A stretch of DNA of 64,000 nt, from NCBI RefSeq assembly GCF_900141875.1, contig NZ_FQZE01000002.1, positions 62,001 through 126,000 on the forward strand, read 5' to 3'. Below, in pieces: positions 1-9,197 of the stretch. The notes beneath the pieces were generated by a model, which did not search any database, was not told the origin of the DNA, and saw nothing but the letters and a program-made list of their open reading frames with translations. The DNA is from Tangfeifania diversioriginum. GTDB taxonomy: Bacteria > Bacteroidota > Bacteroidia > Bacteroidales > Prolixibacteraceae. The first letter of the stretch is position 1. Each line of letters starts with the position of its first letter. The position numbers were made by a program, and so were the translations under genes.

Positions 1-132
1 GCCGCCGTTTGTAACAATTCCGCTAACAGTTACATTTTCGCCAACCGAATTGCGCGCATCGCTGATGTTTTGTTGCGGGCGGGCATTAAATGCTATGAGG
101 AGGGCAATTCCTGAAAGTAAATACTTTACCAT
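1..132 (-). CDS. Exported protein, N-terminal fragment (cut by window edge)
   Basis: An ATG at 132 on the minus strand opens a 44-codon frame that runs off the window start. The first ~17 residues are a hydrophobic signal peptide (MVKYLLSGIALLIAF). The next part, ISDARNSVGENVTVSGIVTN, resembles the start of OB-fold-like domains found in exported Bacteroidota nucleases and lamin-tail or T9SS-sorted proteins. Only this N-terminus is visible, so the family call is an inference. The gene would be the one downstream of the T9SS-tail protein at 226-597 on the same strand. Confidence 0.55.
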   Translation of the reverse strand, partial: MVKYLLSGIALLIAFNARPQQNISDARNSVGENVTVSGIVTNGG

Positions 133-225
133 TATAAGTCATTTTAAATGAGGGGCGAAAATTATAAAAAATGAGGGGTTTTATTGGTGGGGGGAATGAA
201 AACTTTGTTTTTTTTCGAAATGAAT

Positions 226-597
226 TTAACGGGACGAAACCACAAGCTTTTTTACAACTGTTTTGTTATCAGTTGTTTTTACCCGCATGAAATAAATTCC
301 GTTGGGTACATTTTCAAGTTTCAGCTGGTACCTGTTGGTTCCAAATTCCATTCTTTTCTGCAAAACTTTTTCCCCGGCAATGTTTATCAACCGCACTTCG
401 TCAATTTCCTGATCGTTCATCTCAAGCGTAACCTGTCCGGTTTTGCAGGGATTGGGGTAAATTTTAAGCTGATAGGTATCTTTGGGTTGTTCCTGCTGTG
501 TAAGCAGGTTGTTTTCAAATGGCATGTTTGCCCGAAGTGTGTGGCTCCCTGCAATGTGAAAAGTAAATATGATGAAGAAAAGTATAATTTTTTTCAT
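226..597 (-). CDS. Small exported protein with T9SS C-terminal sorting domain
   Basis: A 123-residue protein: signal peptide (residues 1 to about 22), a short linker, then a Por-secretion-type (type A) sorting domain that fills nearly all the rest. The YPNP motif is at residues 47-50, followed by a beta-rich segment ending in NGIYFMRVKT and a basic KKLVV tail, as is usual for these domains. In the T9SS such a domain targets a cargo across the outer membrane and is cleaved on export, yet here there is almost no passenger, so it may be a decayed cargo gene or a small adaptor. It lies just downstream of kdsB on the same strand. Family assignment is firm; the role is unknown. Confidence 0.8.
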   Translation of the reverse strand: MKKIILFFIIFTFHIAGSHTLRANMPFENNLLTQQEQPKDTYQLKIYPNPCKTGQVTLEMNDQEIDEVRLINIAGEKVLQKRMEFGTNRYQLKLENVPNGIYFMRVKTTDNKTVVKKLVVSSR

Positions 598-653
598 GGC
601 AATTTCATTTTTAATTCCTTGTTTTTAAATGCAAATAGTATGCCTTTCTTTCA

Positions 654-1403
654 TTAGACGAATTTCTCTTTTAAAAGTTGCACTGCATTTTCCAAATCTT
701 CAGGTGTATCAATCCCAATGCTTTGGTGTTCGGTAACGGCGGTTTTTATTTTCAGTCCGTTTTCGAGCCATCTGAGTTGTTCCAGCGCTTCCATGCGCTC
801 GAGTTTTCCGGGCGAAAGACGGGTGATTTCCTGCAAAACATTTTTACGATAGGCATACATGCCAACATGCGCCCAGAATGTGCCGGCGATTAACCAGTCG
901 TTTTCTTTTTCTCCCCGCACAAAAGGGATGGGCGAGCGGCTGAAGTACATCGCGTTTTCTTCTTTGTCGATGACCACTTTGGGGCGGTTGGGATTGAAAA
1001 GTTCGTCAGTTGTTTCAATTTTTTTGATGAGCGTGGCAATTTCTGTGTCGTTGTTAAAACATGAGGCGAGTTGCTCAATTTGCTTTGCAGTTACAAAAGG
1101 TTCATCGCCCTGGATGTTTATAACCACATCAAAGTCAATTTTTTCTGACAGAATGCGGGCAGCTTCAGCGCAACGGTCGGTTCCGCTGCGGTGGTTTTTT
1201 GATGTTTTAATTGCTTTGCCCCCAAAATCCTGAACCGCTTTGAAAATCCGGTCGTCATCGGTTGCGGCCCACACCTCGTCGAGCGCTTTGGCAGCGTTTT
1301 CGTAAACCCACTGAATTACGGGTTTATTATTTAGAATGGCCAGCGGTTTTCCGGGGAAACGAGTTGATTGGAAACGGGCTGGTATGATGGTTATGAATTT
1401 CAT
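654..1403 (-). CDS. kdsB: 3-deoxy-manno-octulosonate cytidylyltransferase (CMP-Kdo synthetase)
   Basis: A 249-residue protein of typical KdsB length. It activates Kdo with CTP to CMP-Kdo, the donor for the inner core of lipopolysaccharide, in the cytoplasm. Visible signatures are the nucleotide-binding N-terminus IIPARFQSTRFPGKPL (about residues 6-21), the NIQGDEPFV metal/CTP loop and the conserved SIGIDTPEDLE near the C-terminus. The ATG at 1403 is the only sensible start. The neighbouring divergent operon carries lptE, another LPS-related gene, but no shared regulation is visible. Confidence 0.95.
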   Translation of the reverse strand: MKFITIIPARFQSTRFPGKPLAILNNKPVIQWVYENAAKALDEVWAATDDDRIFKAVQDFGGKAIKTSKNHRSGTDRCAEAARILSEKIDFDVVINIQGDEPFVTAKQIEQLASCFNNDTEIATLIKKIETTDELFNPNRPKVVIDKEENAMYFSRSPIPFVRGEKENDWLIAGTFWAHVGMYAYRKNVLQEITRLSPGKLERMEALEQLRWLENGLKIKTAVTEHQSIGIDTPEDLENAVQLLKEKFV

Positions 1404-1709
1404 TTGTTTTCAACTTTTTCTTTTTTGCAAGCATAAAGATAGTTATAAAATGAGTTTGAATTCTGAATAGCTATTCAAAAAGATGGTATTGGTTAAGTTT
1501 AGGTAACCTGAATTTTAAACCTGAACCGCAAAAAAAGGTTAATTAAATTTGAATGCCCGTCATTAACAGCGAAAAATTGTAAATTTGTAGCTGCAAAAGT
1601 TTTAAATAAAATTTTAGTTCACGTGAATCATTTTAAAAACAAACTCCCTCAGGAAAATTTTCCGGGACATCAGGCAAAAAAGTGAACATAAATTGATAAA
1701 ATTGAGTAA
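1404..1709. other. Intergenic region between divergent kdsB and sigma-54 activator genes
   Basis: About 306 bp, AT-rich, with no credible ORF. It must hold the promoters for kdsB (minus) and the plus-strand operon starting at 1710. A TAAATTTG box at 1580-1587 fits the Bacteroidota -7 consensus TAnnTTTG, but the nearest upstream TTTG (1548-1551) is too far away for the usual ~19-nt spacing, so no promoter is called. Confidence 0.3.
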
Positions 1710-2954
1710 ATGGACAATACGAATATGGGTATTCAGGGAATAAAACAGCGGTTTGAAATTATTGGGAATTCACCCGATTTAAACCGTGCAATTGAAGTTG
1801 CCGTGCAGGTAGCTCCAACCGACCTTTCGGTGTTGATTAGCGGCGAAAGCGGTACGGGTAAGGAAATGTTCCCGCAGATTATTCATCAGTTTTCGAGCCG
1901 TAAGCACGGAAAATACATCGCCGTAAACTGTGGTGCTATTCCCGAAGGAACTATCGATTCTGAACTCTTCGGCCACGAGAAAGGGGCGTTTACCGGAGCT
2001 TTGTCTGACCGGAAAGGTTACTTTCAGGAGGCTGACGGTGGAACCATTTTTCTCGATGAAATAGGCGAACTCCCCCTTTCAACACAGGTGAGGCTGCTTC
2101 GTGTACTCGAAACCGGCGAGTTCATAAAAGTGGGGTCTTCAAAAATGATAAAATCGGATGTGCGGGTAATTGCCGCCACCAATGTAGATATTCCCAAAGC
2201 CATTGAGGAAGGAAAATTCAGGGAAGATTTGTATTACCGTTTAAATACTGTACCTATAAATATTTTGCCCCTGCGTCAGCGCCCCGACGATATTTACCTT
2301 TTGTTCCGGAAATTTGCTCGCGATTTTGCTGAGAAATACCGCATGCCCCCGGTCCGGCTCGATGAAGAAGCCCGTATTGCGCTCATTAATTACCGCTGGC
2401 CAGGTAACGTCAGGCAGTTGAAAAATATTACCGAACAAATTTCGATTATTGAGGAAAATCGCGATGTTACAGCGGATGTACTTCGCAAATACCTGCCCGA
2501 TTCGTCATCGAGCAGGCTGCCTGCTCTTTTTTCGAAAAAAGAAGAAGCTTCGTATGCCAGCGAAAGGGAAATATTGTACAAAGTGCTTTTTGATATGAAG
2601 CGCGACATGAACGATTTAAAAAAGCTGGTACTCGACCTGATGGAAAACAAGGAATCGCCAATTTCGGGAGATCAGGCACGCATAATTCAGAATTTATACG
2701 ACGACGGAGAGGATAACCTGCCCCAAAGAGAGCACGCTTCAAAACCGTTGCAGATAAACCATCTCGATAAAAATAATATTCAGGACACCGAAGAAATTGT
2801 GGAAGAATCGCTGTCACTTGAAGAAAAAGAGATTGAACTGATTAAAAAGGCACTGGAGAAACACAATGGCAAAAGGAAATATGCCGCCCGCGAGCTGGGA
2901 ATTTCCGAACGCACACTTTACCGGAAAATTAAAGAATACGACATTAACAATTAA
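1710..2954 (+). CDS. Sigma-54-dependent AAA+ transcriptional activator without receiver domain
   Basis: A 414-residue protein. The AAA+ sigma-54 interaction domain begins almost at the N-terminus: Walker A GESGTGKE at residues 45-52, the RpoN-contacting GAFTGA loop at 92-97, Walker [11 protein letters not shown] at 111-120. A linker of about 100 residues (charged, possibly coiled) leads to a C-terminal Fis-type helix-turn-helix ([18 protein letters not shown]). There is no receiver, GAF or PAS sensor domain, so control must come from abundance or a partner. It is the first gene of a tight set with lptE, a TPR protein and secG; the lptE ATG follows 3 nt after its stop codon. The regulon is unknown. 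Confidence 0.92.
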   Translation: MDNTNMGIQGIKQRFEIIGNSPDLNRAIEVAVQVAPTDLSVLISGESGTGKEMFPQIIHQFSSRKHGKYIAVNCGAIPEGTIDSELFGHEKGAFTGALSDRKGYFQEADGGTIFLDEIGELPLSTQVRLLRVLETGEFIKVGSSKMIKSDVRVIAATNVDIPKAIEEGKFREDLYYRLNTVPINILPLRQRPDDIYLLFRKFARDFAEKYRMPPVRLDEEARIALINYRWPGNVRQLKNITEQISIIEENRDVTADVLRKYLPDSSSSRLPALFSKKEEASYASEREILYKVLFDMKRDMNDLKKLVLDLMENKESPISGDQARIIQNLYDDGEDNLPQREHASKPLQINHLDKNNIQDTEEIVEESLSLEEKEIELIKKALEKHNGKRKYAARELGISERTLYRKIKEYDINN

Positions 2955-2957
2955 TTG

Positions 2958-3473
2958 ATGCTAAAAAGATTTTTAATACTCACAGGAATAATTTTGCTTG
3001 CAGGCGGAATTATGCATTCGTGTAAAGTTTCCTACTCTTTTACCGGGGCCAATATTTCGCCCGATGTAAAAACTTTTTCGGTTTACTATTTCCCCAACCG
3101 TTCGCGTTTGGTTAATCCAAACCTGAGTCAGAATTTCACCGAGGCACTGCGTGAAAAACTGCAGCGGCAAACTTCTCTCAACGAACTGGAAGAAAACGGC
3201 GACCTGATTTTTGAAGGGCAGATTACCGGCTACGAAGTGCGCCCAATGGCTATTCAAAAAGAAGACCAGGCTGCCCTTAACCGGCTTACAATAACGGTTA
3301 GTTTGAAATACACAAACAACAAAGATCCGGAACAAAACCTGGAACAAACCTTTTCGGCCTACGAAGATTTCGACAGCAACAGCTCGTTAAGCGCTGTTGA
3401 AGACGGACTGGTTCCTGAAATAATAAAAAAATTGAACGAAGATATTTTTAACGCCACAATTGCCAACTGGTAA
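2958..3473 (+). CDS. lptE: LptE-family LPS-assembly lipoprotein
   Basis: A 171-residue lipoprotein. The ATG at 2958 is preferred over the TTG at 2955. The N-terminus has a hydrophobic stretch ending in GIMHSC, a loose Bacteroidota lipobox, then YSFTGANISPDVKTFSVYYFPN, typical of the LptE family of this phylum. LptE plugs and supports LptD during insertion of lipopolysaccharide into the outer membrane. It overlaps nothing but is only 3 nt from the sigma-54 activator and 1 nt from the next gene, so it is surely cotranscribed. Bacteroidota LptE is divergent from the E. coli protein, so the call rests on the N-terminal pattern, length and size. Confidence 0.85.
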   Translation: MLKRFLILTGIILLAGGIMHSCKVSYSFTGANISPDVKTFSVYYFPNRSRLVNPNLSQNFTEALREKLQRQTSLNELEENGDLIFEGQITGYEVRPMAIQKEDQAALNRLTITVSLKYTNNKDPEQNLEQTFSAYEDFDSNSSLSAVEDGLVPEIIKKLNEDIFNATIANW

Positions 3474-3474
3474 A

Positions 3475-4080
3475 ATGCAATACGAAGAATTTTATAAACT
3501 GGTGGAAAACCCCGGATTGCTCAGCGAGGAAACATTGCCTGAACTGGAGAAATTTACCGAAAAGTACCCGTATTTTCAGGTGGCCTGGATGCTCTATTTG
3601 AAAAACTTAAAACTTACAGGGCATTCCGGTTTTGGAGCCGCCCTGAAAAAGGCGGCTGTTGCTGTTCCCGATCGTAAAAAACTGCACCGGTTTTTATATT
3701 CTGATGATAGGAATCAGATTTCCGCTTACTATTTTGAACAGGCAGGGCTAACGAACAAAAATCAACCGGAAGGGGAAGCTATTGATAGTGAAAAAGGCGG
3801 TTCGTTAATTGATAAATTTCTTTCATCAGAACCAGCCCCTATCAGGATGGATAGTGAAAACACAAATGAAACGCCGGAAGAGGATGAGAATGAAATAATG
3901 GAAAAGTCAGTTTCCGAATCTGACGAACTGATTACCGAGACCCTGGCAATGATATACTTCGAACAAAAAAAATACGATAAAGCATTGGATGCATTTAGAA
4001 AATTAAGCTTGAAATATCCGGAAAAAAGTGTTTACTTTGCAACCCGAATTGAAGAAATAGAAAAATTAAAAAACATTTAA
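3475..4080 (+). CDS. TPR-containing protein of unknown function
   Basis: A 201-residue protein; the ATG at 3475 lies 1 nt after the lptE stop codon. The N-terminal ~80 residues (FYKLVENPGLLSEETLPELE and following) are helical and resemble a domain often found in this Bacteroidota operon. A low-complexity acidic middle (about residues 95-145) leads to one recognisable tetratricopeptide unit (LAMIYFEQKKYDKALDAFRK) near the C-terminus. No signal peptide is seen, so it is probably cytoplasmic. Its place between lptE and secG suggests a link to envelope assembly, which is inference only. Confidence 0.8.
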   Translation: MQYEEFYKLVENPGLLSEETLPELEKFTEKYPYFQVAWMLYLKNLKLTGHSGFGAALKKAAVAVPDRKKLHRFLYSDDRNQISAYYFEQAGLTNKNQPEGEAIDSEKGGSLIDKFLSSEPAPIRMDSENTNETPEEDENEIMEKSVSESDELITETLAMIYFEQKKYDKALDAFRKLSLKYPEKSVYFATRIEEIEKLKNI

Positions 4081-4090
4081 TCGAAACGAA

Positions 4091-4423
4091 ATGTACACAT
4101 TAATAACCGTTTTAATATTCATCGTCTGTATCTTATTAATTCTTATTGTATTGGTACAGAACTCAAAAGGTGGCGGTTTGGCCAGCAACTTCCAGTCGTC
4201 GAACCAGGTAATGGGTGTTCGCAAAACCACCGATTTTCTTGAAAAAGCAACATGGGTGCTGGCTGTTTCATTAGTAGTTTTGGCTGTTTTAGGGTCGGCT
4301 TTTATTCCACGCGAACAGGTAACCGAACAACAATCGAGGGTACAGGATCAGATTCAAAATGCTGTTGATCCAACGCAAGTACCTAATTTCCCGACAACTG
4401 CACCTGAAGACACCAGCAAATAA
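4091..4423 (+). CDS. secG: Preprotein translocase subunit SecG
   Basis: A 110-residue inner-membrane protein with the SecG plan: a first transmembrane helix (about residues 4-22), the conserved loop VLVQNSKGGGLASNF, a second transmembrane helix (about 53-70) and a hydrophilic tail. SecG joins SecYE and eases SecA-driven protein export. It is the last gene of the operon and is followed by a hairpin with a T-run (4498-4539). Confidence 0.95.
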   Translation: MYTLITVLIFIVCILLILIVLVQNSKGGGLASNFQSSNQVMGVRKTTDFLEKATWVLAVSLVVLAVLGSAFIPREQVTEQQSRVQDQIQNAVDPTQVPNFPTTAPEDTSK

Positions 4424-4497
4424 AATATTCCTGCCCTTGCTGCCGCAAGGAAACAACGGCGGCGAGGAGTAAAAAATAGTATTCATTTTTATTTTGG

Positions 4498-4539
4498 AAA
4501 AGCCATTTGAGCGATAACACGTTCAAGTGGCTTTTTTTT
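4498..4539. terminator. Bidirectional terminator between secG and the PorE-like gene
   Basis: Arms AAAAGCCATTTGAGCG and CGTTCAAGTGGCTTTTT pair with G-T wobbles around a short loop and run into a T-tract (A-tract on the other strand). It lies between two convergent genes, as expected for a shared terminator. Confidence 0.75.
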
Positions 4540-4545
4540 AATAAT

Positions 4546-6540
4546 TTATTCTTCCGGCTCGGCATCGAACCTTTCGATAAAATCGGTTGAGAGTACCTGG
4601 AATTCGGTGCGCCGGTTAATGGCACGGGCAATTTCCTGCTGCTCCTCGCTGAGTTCCATTATAAATTCCTCGGTCAGTTCATCGTTTCGGTTTAAGAAAT
4701 CGTGCTGACTGGCCAGCCGGCGGGTTACCGTTTTAGGCCAGGTTTCACCATAGCCTTTGGCCACCAGGCGCTGCGGGTTAATTCCTTTTTCAATTAAATA
4801 ATCCACCACGCTTTGTGCCCTTTTCTGCGAAAGATCGAAATTAAATTCATCGCTGCCCACATGGTCGGTGTGCGACATAATTTCAATGGTAATGGTTGGA
4901 TTGAGTACCAACACCCTTATTAAAGTATCAAGTTCGGCTTCTGATTCCGGCAGTAATTCCCAGCTGCCAAATTCATAATTGATGTTTTCAATTTTTATGG
5001 GGTCGTCGGTTGATGTCAGAAACAGTTCAAACCTGAAGTCTTTGCTGTCTTCCAGTCCAATAGTGTTTGCAGTTGCCTTGTCGCGCAAATAACCTTCCTT
5101 AAAAGCCGCGAAAACATATTCGGTTTCGGGTTGAAGTTTCATCTGGAATTTTCCATCCTGGGTGCGCATGCGCATATTTGTGCCGTCGGTGCCGATAATC
5201 CGCACGGTGGCACCGTCAATCTTCTCCCTCGTTTCTTTGTCGTAAACTTCACCTTCAACCCGGTAAATTTTGGGCGGTACCATAAATTCATATAAATCAT
5301 CGCCACGCGATCCTTTTCGGTTCGATGTGAACATGCCTTTGTTCTCGCCTTCAACAAATGCGATCCCGAGGTCATCAGACGGGGAATTTACCGGGTAGCC
5401 CATATTTTCAATGGTCCAGTTTCCGTCTTCATCTTCGCGGGCCACAAAAATATCGAGCCCGCCCATTCCAATATGGTAGTTCGACGAAAAGTACAGCTCC
5501 CCGTTGTCTCTTACAAAAGGGAACATCTCGTCGCCGGGGGTGTTGATTGTTTCCCCAAGGTTTTCGGGATTGACAAAAGTTCCGCCATCTTTTTCAGCTT
5601 TCCAAATATCTTTTCCGCCTTCGCCTCCCGGCATATCCGAAACAAAATAAAGCACCGAGCCATCGGGGCTCAGGGCAGGATGGGCTGCGATAATACTGTC
5701 GCCCACAAGCTGGATTTTTATGGGGTCGGACCAGGTGCCGCGCGATTGTGATGCGGAATAAAGCTCTGTTCCCAGCGACTGGTTTTTATCGTAGCGGGAA
5801 CGGGTAAAAATCATCTGCTCACCGGTTGAAGATAAAGTGGCTGCTCCCTCCTCGTCGCCCGTGTTTACTACCAGGTTTTCATCAAGCAGTTGTGGTGTTT
5901 CCCATTTTTGCCGCTGGATGCTAAAAGTCGATTTGAACAGATCGGCATAATCCTGGCCGGTAATCATGCTTTCTTTTTTGCCGGTAGCAGCTTTTCGGGT
6001 CGATGTAAAAATCACCTCATTGTCGCGTCCGCCAACAAATACAGGGGAGAAATCGCTTTCACGCGAATTGATTTCTTTTATGGGATTGATGATGTGGCGG
6101 GTTGGATTGGCCACCCACTCCTGGGTTTTCCGAATGGCTTCAAGTCCGGCTTGTGCTCTTTCGTCGCCGGGAATGGTATCGAGATACATGCGGTAGTTTT
6201 CAATAGCCTGTTCGTAGTCTTGTGATGCCCTCAGCATTTCGGCATGGTAAAAAAGGGCTATGGGATTGGAGTATCCGCGGCGGATGGCATTTCGGTAATA
6301 CAGTGCAGCCATTTCGTAATCGCCAATGTAGCGGTAGCATTCGGCAATGGAAAAGGCATATTCCCGCCTTTTGTCGCGGTCCTTCTCTTTCCGGCTTGCT
6401 TTTCTGTATTTTTCAATGGCATTGTAATACTCTCCGATTTCGTGCGAGAGCAGGGCGTCCCGGCCTAATTTGCCTGCACTGCATGAGGCTAAGGTAATTA
6501 ATACGATGAAATATAAAACGAACCTGAAAACTCTATTCAT
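4546..6540 (-). CDS. PorE-like OmpA-family lipoprotein (TPR, PD40 propeller, CRD, OmpA)
   Basis: A 664-residue protein from the ATG at 6540 (a GTG nine bases upstream is less likely). Domain order: lipoprotein signal ending LASC, TPR helices (about residues 20-130), WD40-like PD40 beta-propeller repeats (about 150-425, with SPDGSVLYFVSDMPGG and IAFVEGENKGMFTSNR), a carboxypeptidase-regulatory-like beta domain (about 430-515) and an OmpA peptidoglycan-binding domain (about 530-650). This four-domain plan and length match PorE (PG1058) of Porphyromonas gingivalis, a periplasmic T9SS component that tethers the machine to peptidoglycan. Other TPR/PD40/OmpA proteins exist in the phylum, so the exact orthology is an inference. 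Confidence 0.85.
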   Translation of the reverse strand: MNRVFRFVLYFIVLITLASCSAGKLGRDALLSHEIGEYYNAIEKYRKASRKEKDRDKRREYAFSIAECYRYIGDYEMAALYYRNAIRRGYSNPIALFYHAEMLRASQDYEQAIENYRMYLDTIPGDERAQAGLEAIRKTQEWVANPTRHIINPIKEINSRESDFSPVFVGGRDNEVIFTSTRKAATGKKESMITGQDYADLFKSTFSIQRQKWETPQLLDENLVVNTGDEEGAATLSSTGEQMIFTRSRYDKNQSLGTELYSASQSRGTWSDPIKIQLVGDSIIAAHPALSPDGSVLYFVSDMPGGEGGKDIWKAEKDGGTFVNPENLGETINTPGDEMFPFVRDNGELYFSSNYHIGMGGLDIFVAREDEDGNWTIENMGYPVNSPSDDLGIAFVEGENKGMFTSNRKGSRGDDLYEFMVPPKIYRVEGEVYDKETREKIDGATVRIIGTDGTNMRMRTQDGKFQMKLQPETEYVFAAFKEGYLRDKATANTIGLEDSKDFRFELFLTSTDDPIKIENINYEFGSWELLPESEAELDTLIRVLVLNPTITIEIMSHTDHVGSDEFNFDLSQKRAQSVVDYLIEKGINPQRLVAKGYGETWPKTVTRRLASQHDFLNRNDELTEEFIMELSEEQQEIARAINRRTEFQVLSTDFIERFDAEPEE

Positions 6541-6650
6541 ACCCAACACTACTTTCCAAAAAGGTAAAAGTAAATTAATTTTTTTAACAGCTACAAAAAT
6601 AACGGCTGTTTGGTTGATTAATTATAAAGTGTAGATTTTTTCCCAAAAAA

Positions 6651-6680
6651 AAAGAGGCTCTATTCTGAGCCTCTTTTTAA
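6651..6680 (-). terminator. Terminator downstream of glnN
   Basis: A perfect 10-bp stem AAAGAGGCTC / GAGCCTCTTT with a 6-nt loop (TATTCT). It is flanked by A-runs that become the U-tract on the minus strand and sits just beyond the glnN stop codon. Confidence 0.85.
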
Positions 6681-6700
6681 TGCTGCTAAACCAAAAAAAA

Positions 6701-8890
6701 TTATCTGACGAATAAAAGCTCTCTGTACTTGGGCAGTGGCCAAAGTTCATTGTCAACAATCAGTTCCAGCTTGTCGATGTGGTAACGGATGTCATCGAGA
6801 AAAGGCTTGACTTTTTTGTCATATGCTTCTGCCTTTTTAACGGTATCTTCAATAACATTTGCTTTTTTGCGTGCCTCAATCATGTCGTGCCGTTTTGATT
6901 TTATGGCTGAAATATGACCGCCCACTTCTTTTATCAAATCTTTGCGAGCACCTGCGAGCTGCTCAAATTCTTCTTCTGAAAACAGCTCTTTTTGGCGTAG
7001 CACGTTTTCAAGCAGCATGGTTTGGTACTGAACTGCTGTTGGTACAATGTGATTAATAGCAAGGTCTCCAAGCACGCGTGCCTCAATTTGGACTTTCATG
7101 ATGAATTTTTCGTACTCCACTTCGACGCGGCCATGCAGTTCGGGTTCGTTAAAAATGCCAAGGCCTTCAAACAACCTTTTGTTTTCGGGACGAAGGTAGG
7201 CCGAAAGCGACTCCGGCACATTGCGTATATTGGTGAGTCCGCGTTTTTTCGCTTCTTTTACCCACTCTTCACTGTAGCCATCACCGTTAAACCGGATAGG
7301 TTTTGAATTGATAATCAGTTCCTTCAGTACCTGGAAAATGGCTTCGTCTTTTTTCACATCTTTTGCAATAATGGCATCCACTTTTTCTTTGAACTTATTC
7401 AGCTGGTGTGCCACTACTGAGTTGAGCACAATTAGTGCCGAAGCGTTGTTGGCCGAGGAGCCAACTGCACGGAATTCGAAGCGGTTCCCGGTGAATGCAA
7501 AAGGAGAAGTGCGGTTGCGATCGGTATTGTCGAGGATAATTTCCGGGATGCGACCGATGTTCAGTTTGAGTGCCGTTTTTTCTTCCGGTGTCATTTTACG
7601 GTCAACTACCGATTCTTCCATTAAATCGAGCATTTTTGAAACCTCGCTACCCAAAAATACCGAAAGGATAGCAGGAGGTGCTTCATTTGCTCCCAGCCGG
7701 TGTTGGTTGGAAGCCGTTAAAATACTTGCCCGCAAAAGATCCTGGTTGTCGTAAACTGCTTTCAGGGTATTGACCACAAAGGTCAGGAACAACAGGTTGG
7801 ATTTTGGGTTCTTTCCCGGTGAGTACAAATTTACACCGGTATTGGTTGAAAGCGACCAGTTGTTGTGTTTGCCTGAACCATTTATTCCGGCAAAAGGTTT
7901 TTCGTGATAAAGAATGCGGAATTTATGGCGGCGGGCAATTTTTTGCATGATATCCATAATCAACTGGTTGTGATCGTTGGCCAGGTTGGCTTCCTCAAAA
8001 ATGGGTGCCAGCTCAAACTGATTGGGAGCTACCTCGTTATGGCGTGTTTTTACAGGAATTCCCAGTTTGTAGGCTTCATTTTCCACATCCTGCATAAAAC
8101 GGTTCGCCCGGGTTGGGATAGATGAAAAATAGTGGTCGTCCAGCTGCTGATCTTTCGACGACGCGTGCCCGGTTAATGTGCGGCCGGTAAGTACCAGATC
8201 GGGGCGGGCTTTAAAAAGCGCTTCATCAATTAAAAAGTATTCCTGCTCCCAGCCTAAGTTGGCTTTTACAGAAGTTACATTTTTATCGAAATACTGGCAA
8301 ACGGCTGTTGCAGCTTTATCAACCTGGTGAAGGGCGCGCAACAGCGGTGTTTTGTAGTCGAGGGCATCGCCGGTGTAGGATATAAATATGGTGGGAATAG
8401 TAAGCGTGGTTTCGCTGATAAATGCCGGAGATGAAGGGTCCCAGGCTGTGTAGCCCCGGGCTTCAAACGTTTGGCGGATCCCTCCGCTGGGGAACGACGA
8501 CGCATCAGGTTCTTGCTGGGCCAGTAATTTTCCTGAAAAAGCTTCAATAACCCTTCCTTCGTCACCGTGAACTATAAACGCATCGTGTTTTTCGGCAGTG
8601 GTGTCGGTAAGTGGCTGAAACCAGTGTGTGTAATGTGTTGCGCCATTTTCGAGCGCCCACGATTTCATGCCCTGTGCAACCTGGTCGGCCATTTTTCGGT
8701 CGATGGTTGTGCCTTTCTCAATTGCTTCCATTACGGCATTGAAAGCTGCCTTCGAGAGGTATTTTTTCATTTTTGGTTTGTCGAATGCCAACTTGCCGTA
8801 AAAGTCAGATACAAGGTTTTTCTCCCGGGTAAACTCTTCGGGTTTTCTGTTTAGTACCTCTTCAAGTGCTTTTAATCTGAAATGTGCCAT
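6701..8890 (-). CDS. glnN: Glutamine synthetase type III
   Basis: A 729-residue enzyme, the length of GSIII (GlnN) rather than the ~470 of GSI. It condenses glutamate, ammonia and ATP to glutamine in the cytoplasm. Motifs seen: the GSIII N-terminal region (HYTHWFQPLTDTTAEKHDAF), the catalytic HNEVAPNQFELAP and the ammonia/ATP-site run GINGSGKHNNWSLSTNTG. The C-terminal GSIII extension (about residues 560-729) is helical and complete. It is transcribed alone, with its own terminator. In Bacteroidota this form is the usual assimilatory enzyme. Confidence 0.97.
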   Translation of the reverse strand: MAHFRLKALEEVLNRKPEEFTREKNLVSDFYGKLAFDKPKMKKYLSKAAFNAVMEAIEKGTTIDRKMADQVAQGMKSWALENGATHYTHWFQPLTDTTAEKHDAFIVHGDEGRVIEAFSGKLLAQQEPDASSFPSGGIRQTFEARGYTAWDPSSPAFISETTLTIPTIFISYTGDALDYKTPLLRALHQVDKAATAVCQYFDKNVTSVKANLGWEQEYFLIDEALFKARPDLVLTGRTLTGHASSKDQQLDDHYFSSIPTRANRFMQDVENEAYKLGIPVKTRHNEVAPNQFELAPIFEEANLANDHNQLIMDIMQKIARRHKFRILYHEKPFAGINGSGKHNNWSLSTNTGVNLYSPGKNPKSNLLFLTFVVNTLKAVYDNQDLLRASILTASNQHRLGANEAPPAILSVFLGSEVSKMLDLMEESVVDRKMTPEEKTALKLNIGRIPEIILDNTDRNRTSPFAFTGNRFEFRAVGSSANNASALIVLNSVVAHQLNKFKEKVDAIIAKDVKKDEAIFQVLKELIINSKPIRFNGDGYSEEWVKEAKKRGLTNIRNVPESLSAYLRPENKRLFEGLGIFNEPELHGRVEVEYEKFIMKVQIEARVLGDLAINHIVPTAVQYQTMLLENVLRQKELFSEEEFEQLAGARKDLIKEVGGHISAIKSKRHDMIEARKKANVIEDTVKKAEAYDKKVKPFLDDIRYHIDKLELIVDNELWPLPKYRELLFVR

Positions 8891-9197
8891 AACTGATGTT
8901 TTTTAATTTTTTATTTCACTTCAAAAATATGTTTTTTTTATGATGTGAGGTTAAAAAATAAGGGCAAATGTCATATTTTGTTTATTATTTTTTAACAAAC
9001 CCCCTTTTTTTATATTGATTCATTGAAAAAAATAAAATTTTATTGAAAAACACCCTTAGTGAAGAAGGGGTGAAAATTTGATTCGTGAATTTGTAATGGA
9101 TAACTAATGAATTTGAACTAATAGTTATTAATTCACCATTATATTATAGTTGGCATTATTTTATTTAATTTCGAAATTTTTTAATTGTAGAAGCGAC
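8891..9197. other. Intergenic region between divergent glnN and tldD-like genes
   Basis: About 307 bp of very AT-rich DNA with homopolymer runs. It must carry both divergent promoters. No ORF, clear palindrome or riboswitch-like structure was recognised. Confidence 0.3.

Noticed and set aside
1548-1587. Promoter of the sigma-54 activator operon (TTTG and TAAATTTG)
   Set aside because: The gap of 28 nt between the two boxes is too long for the Bacteroidota -33/-7 pattern.
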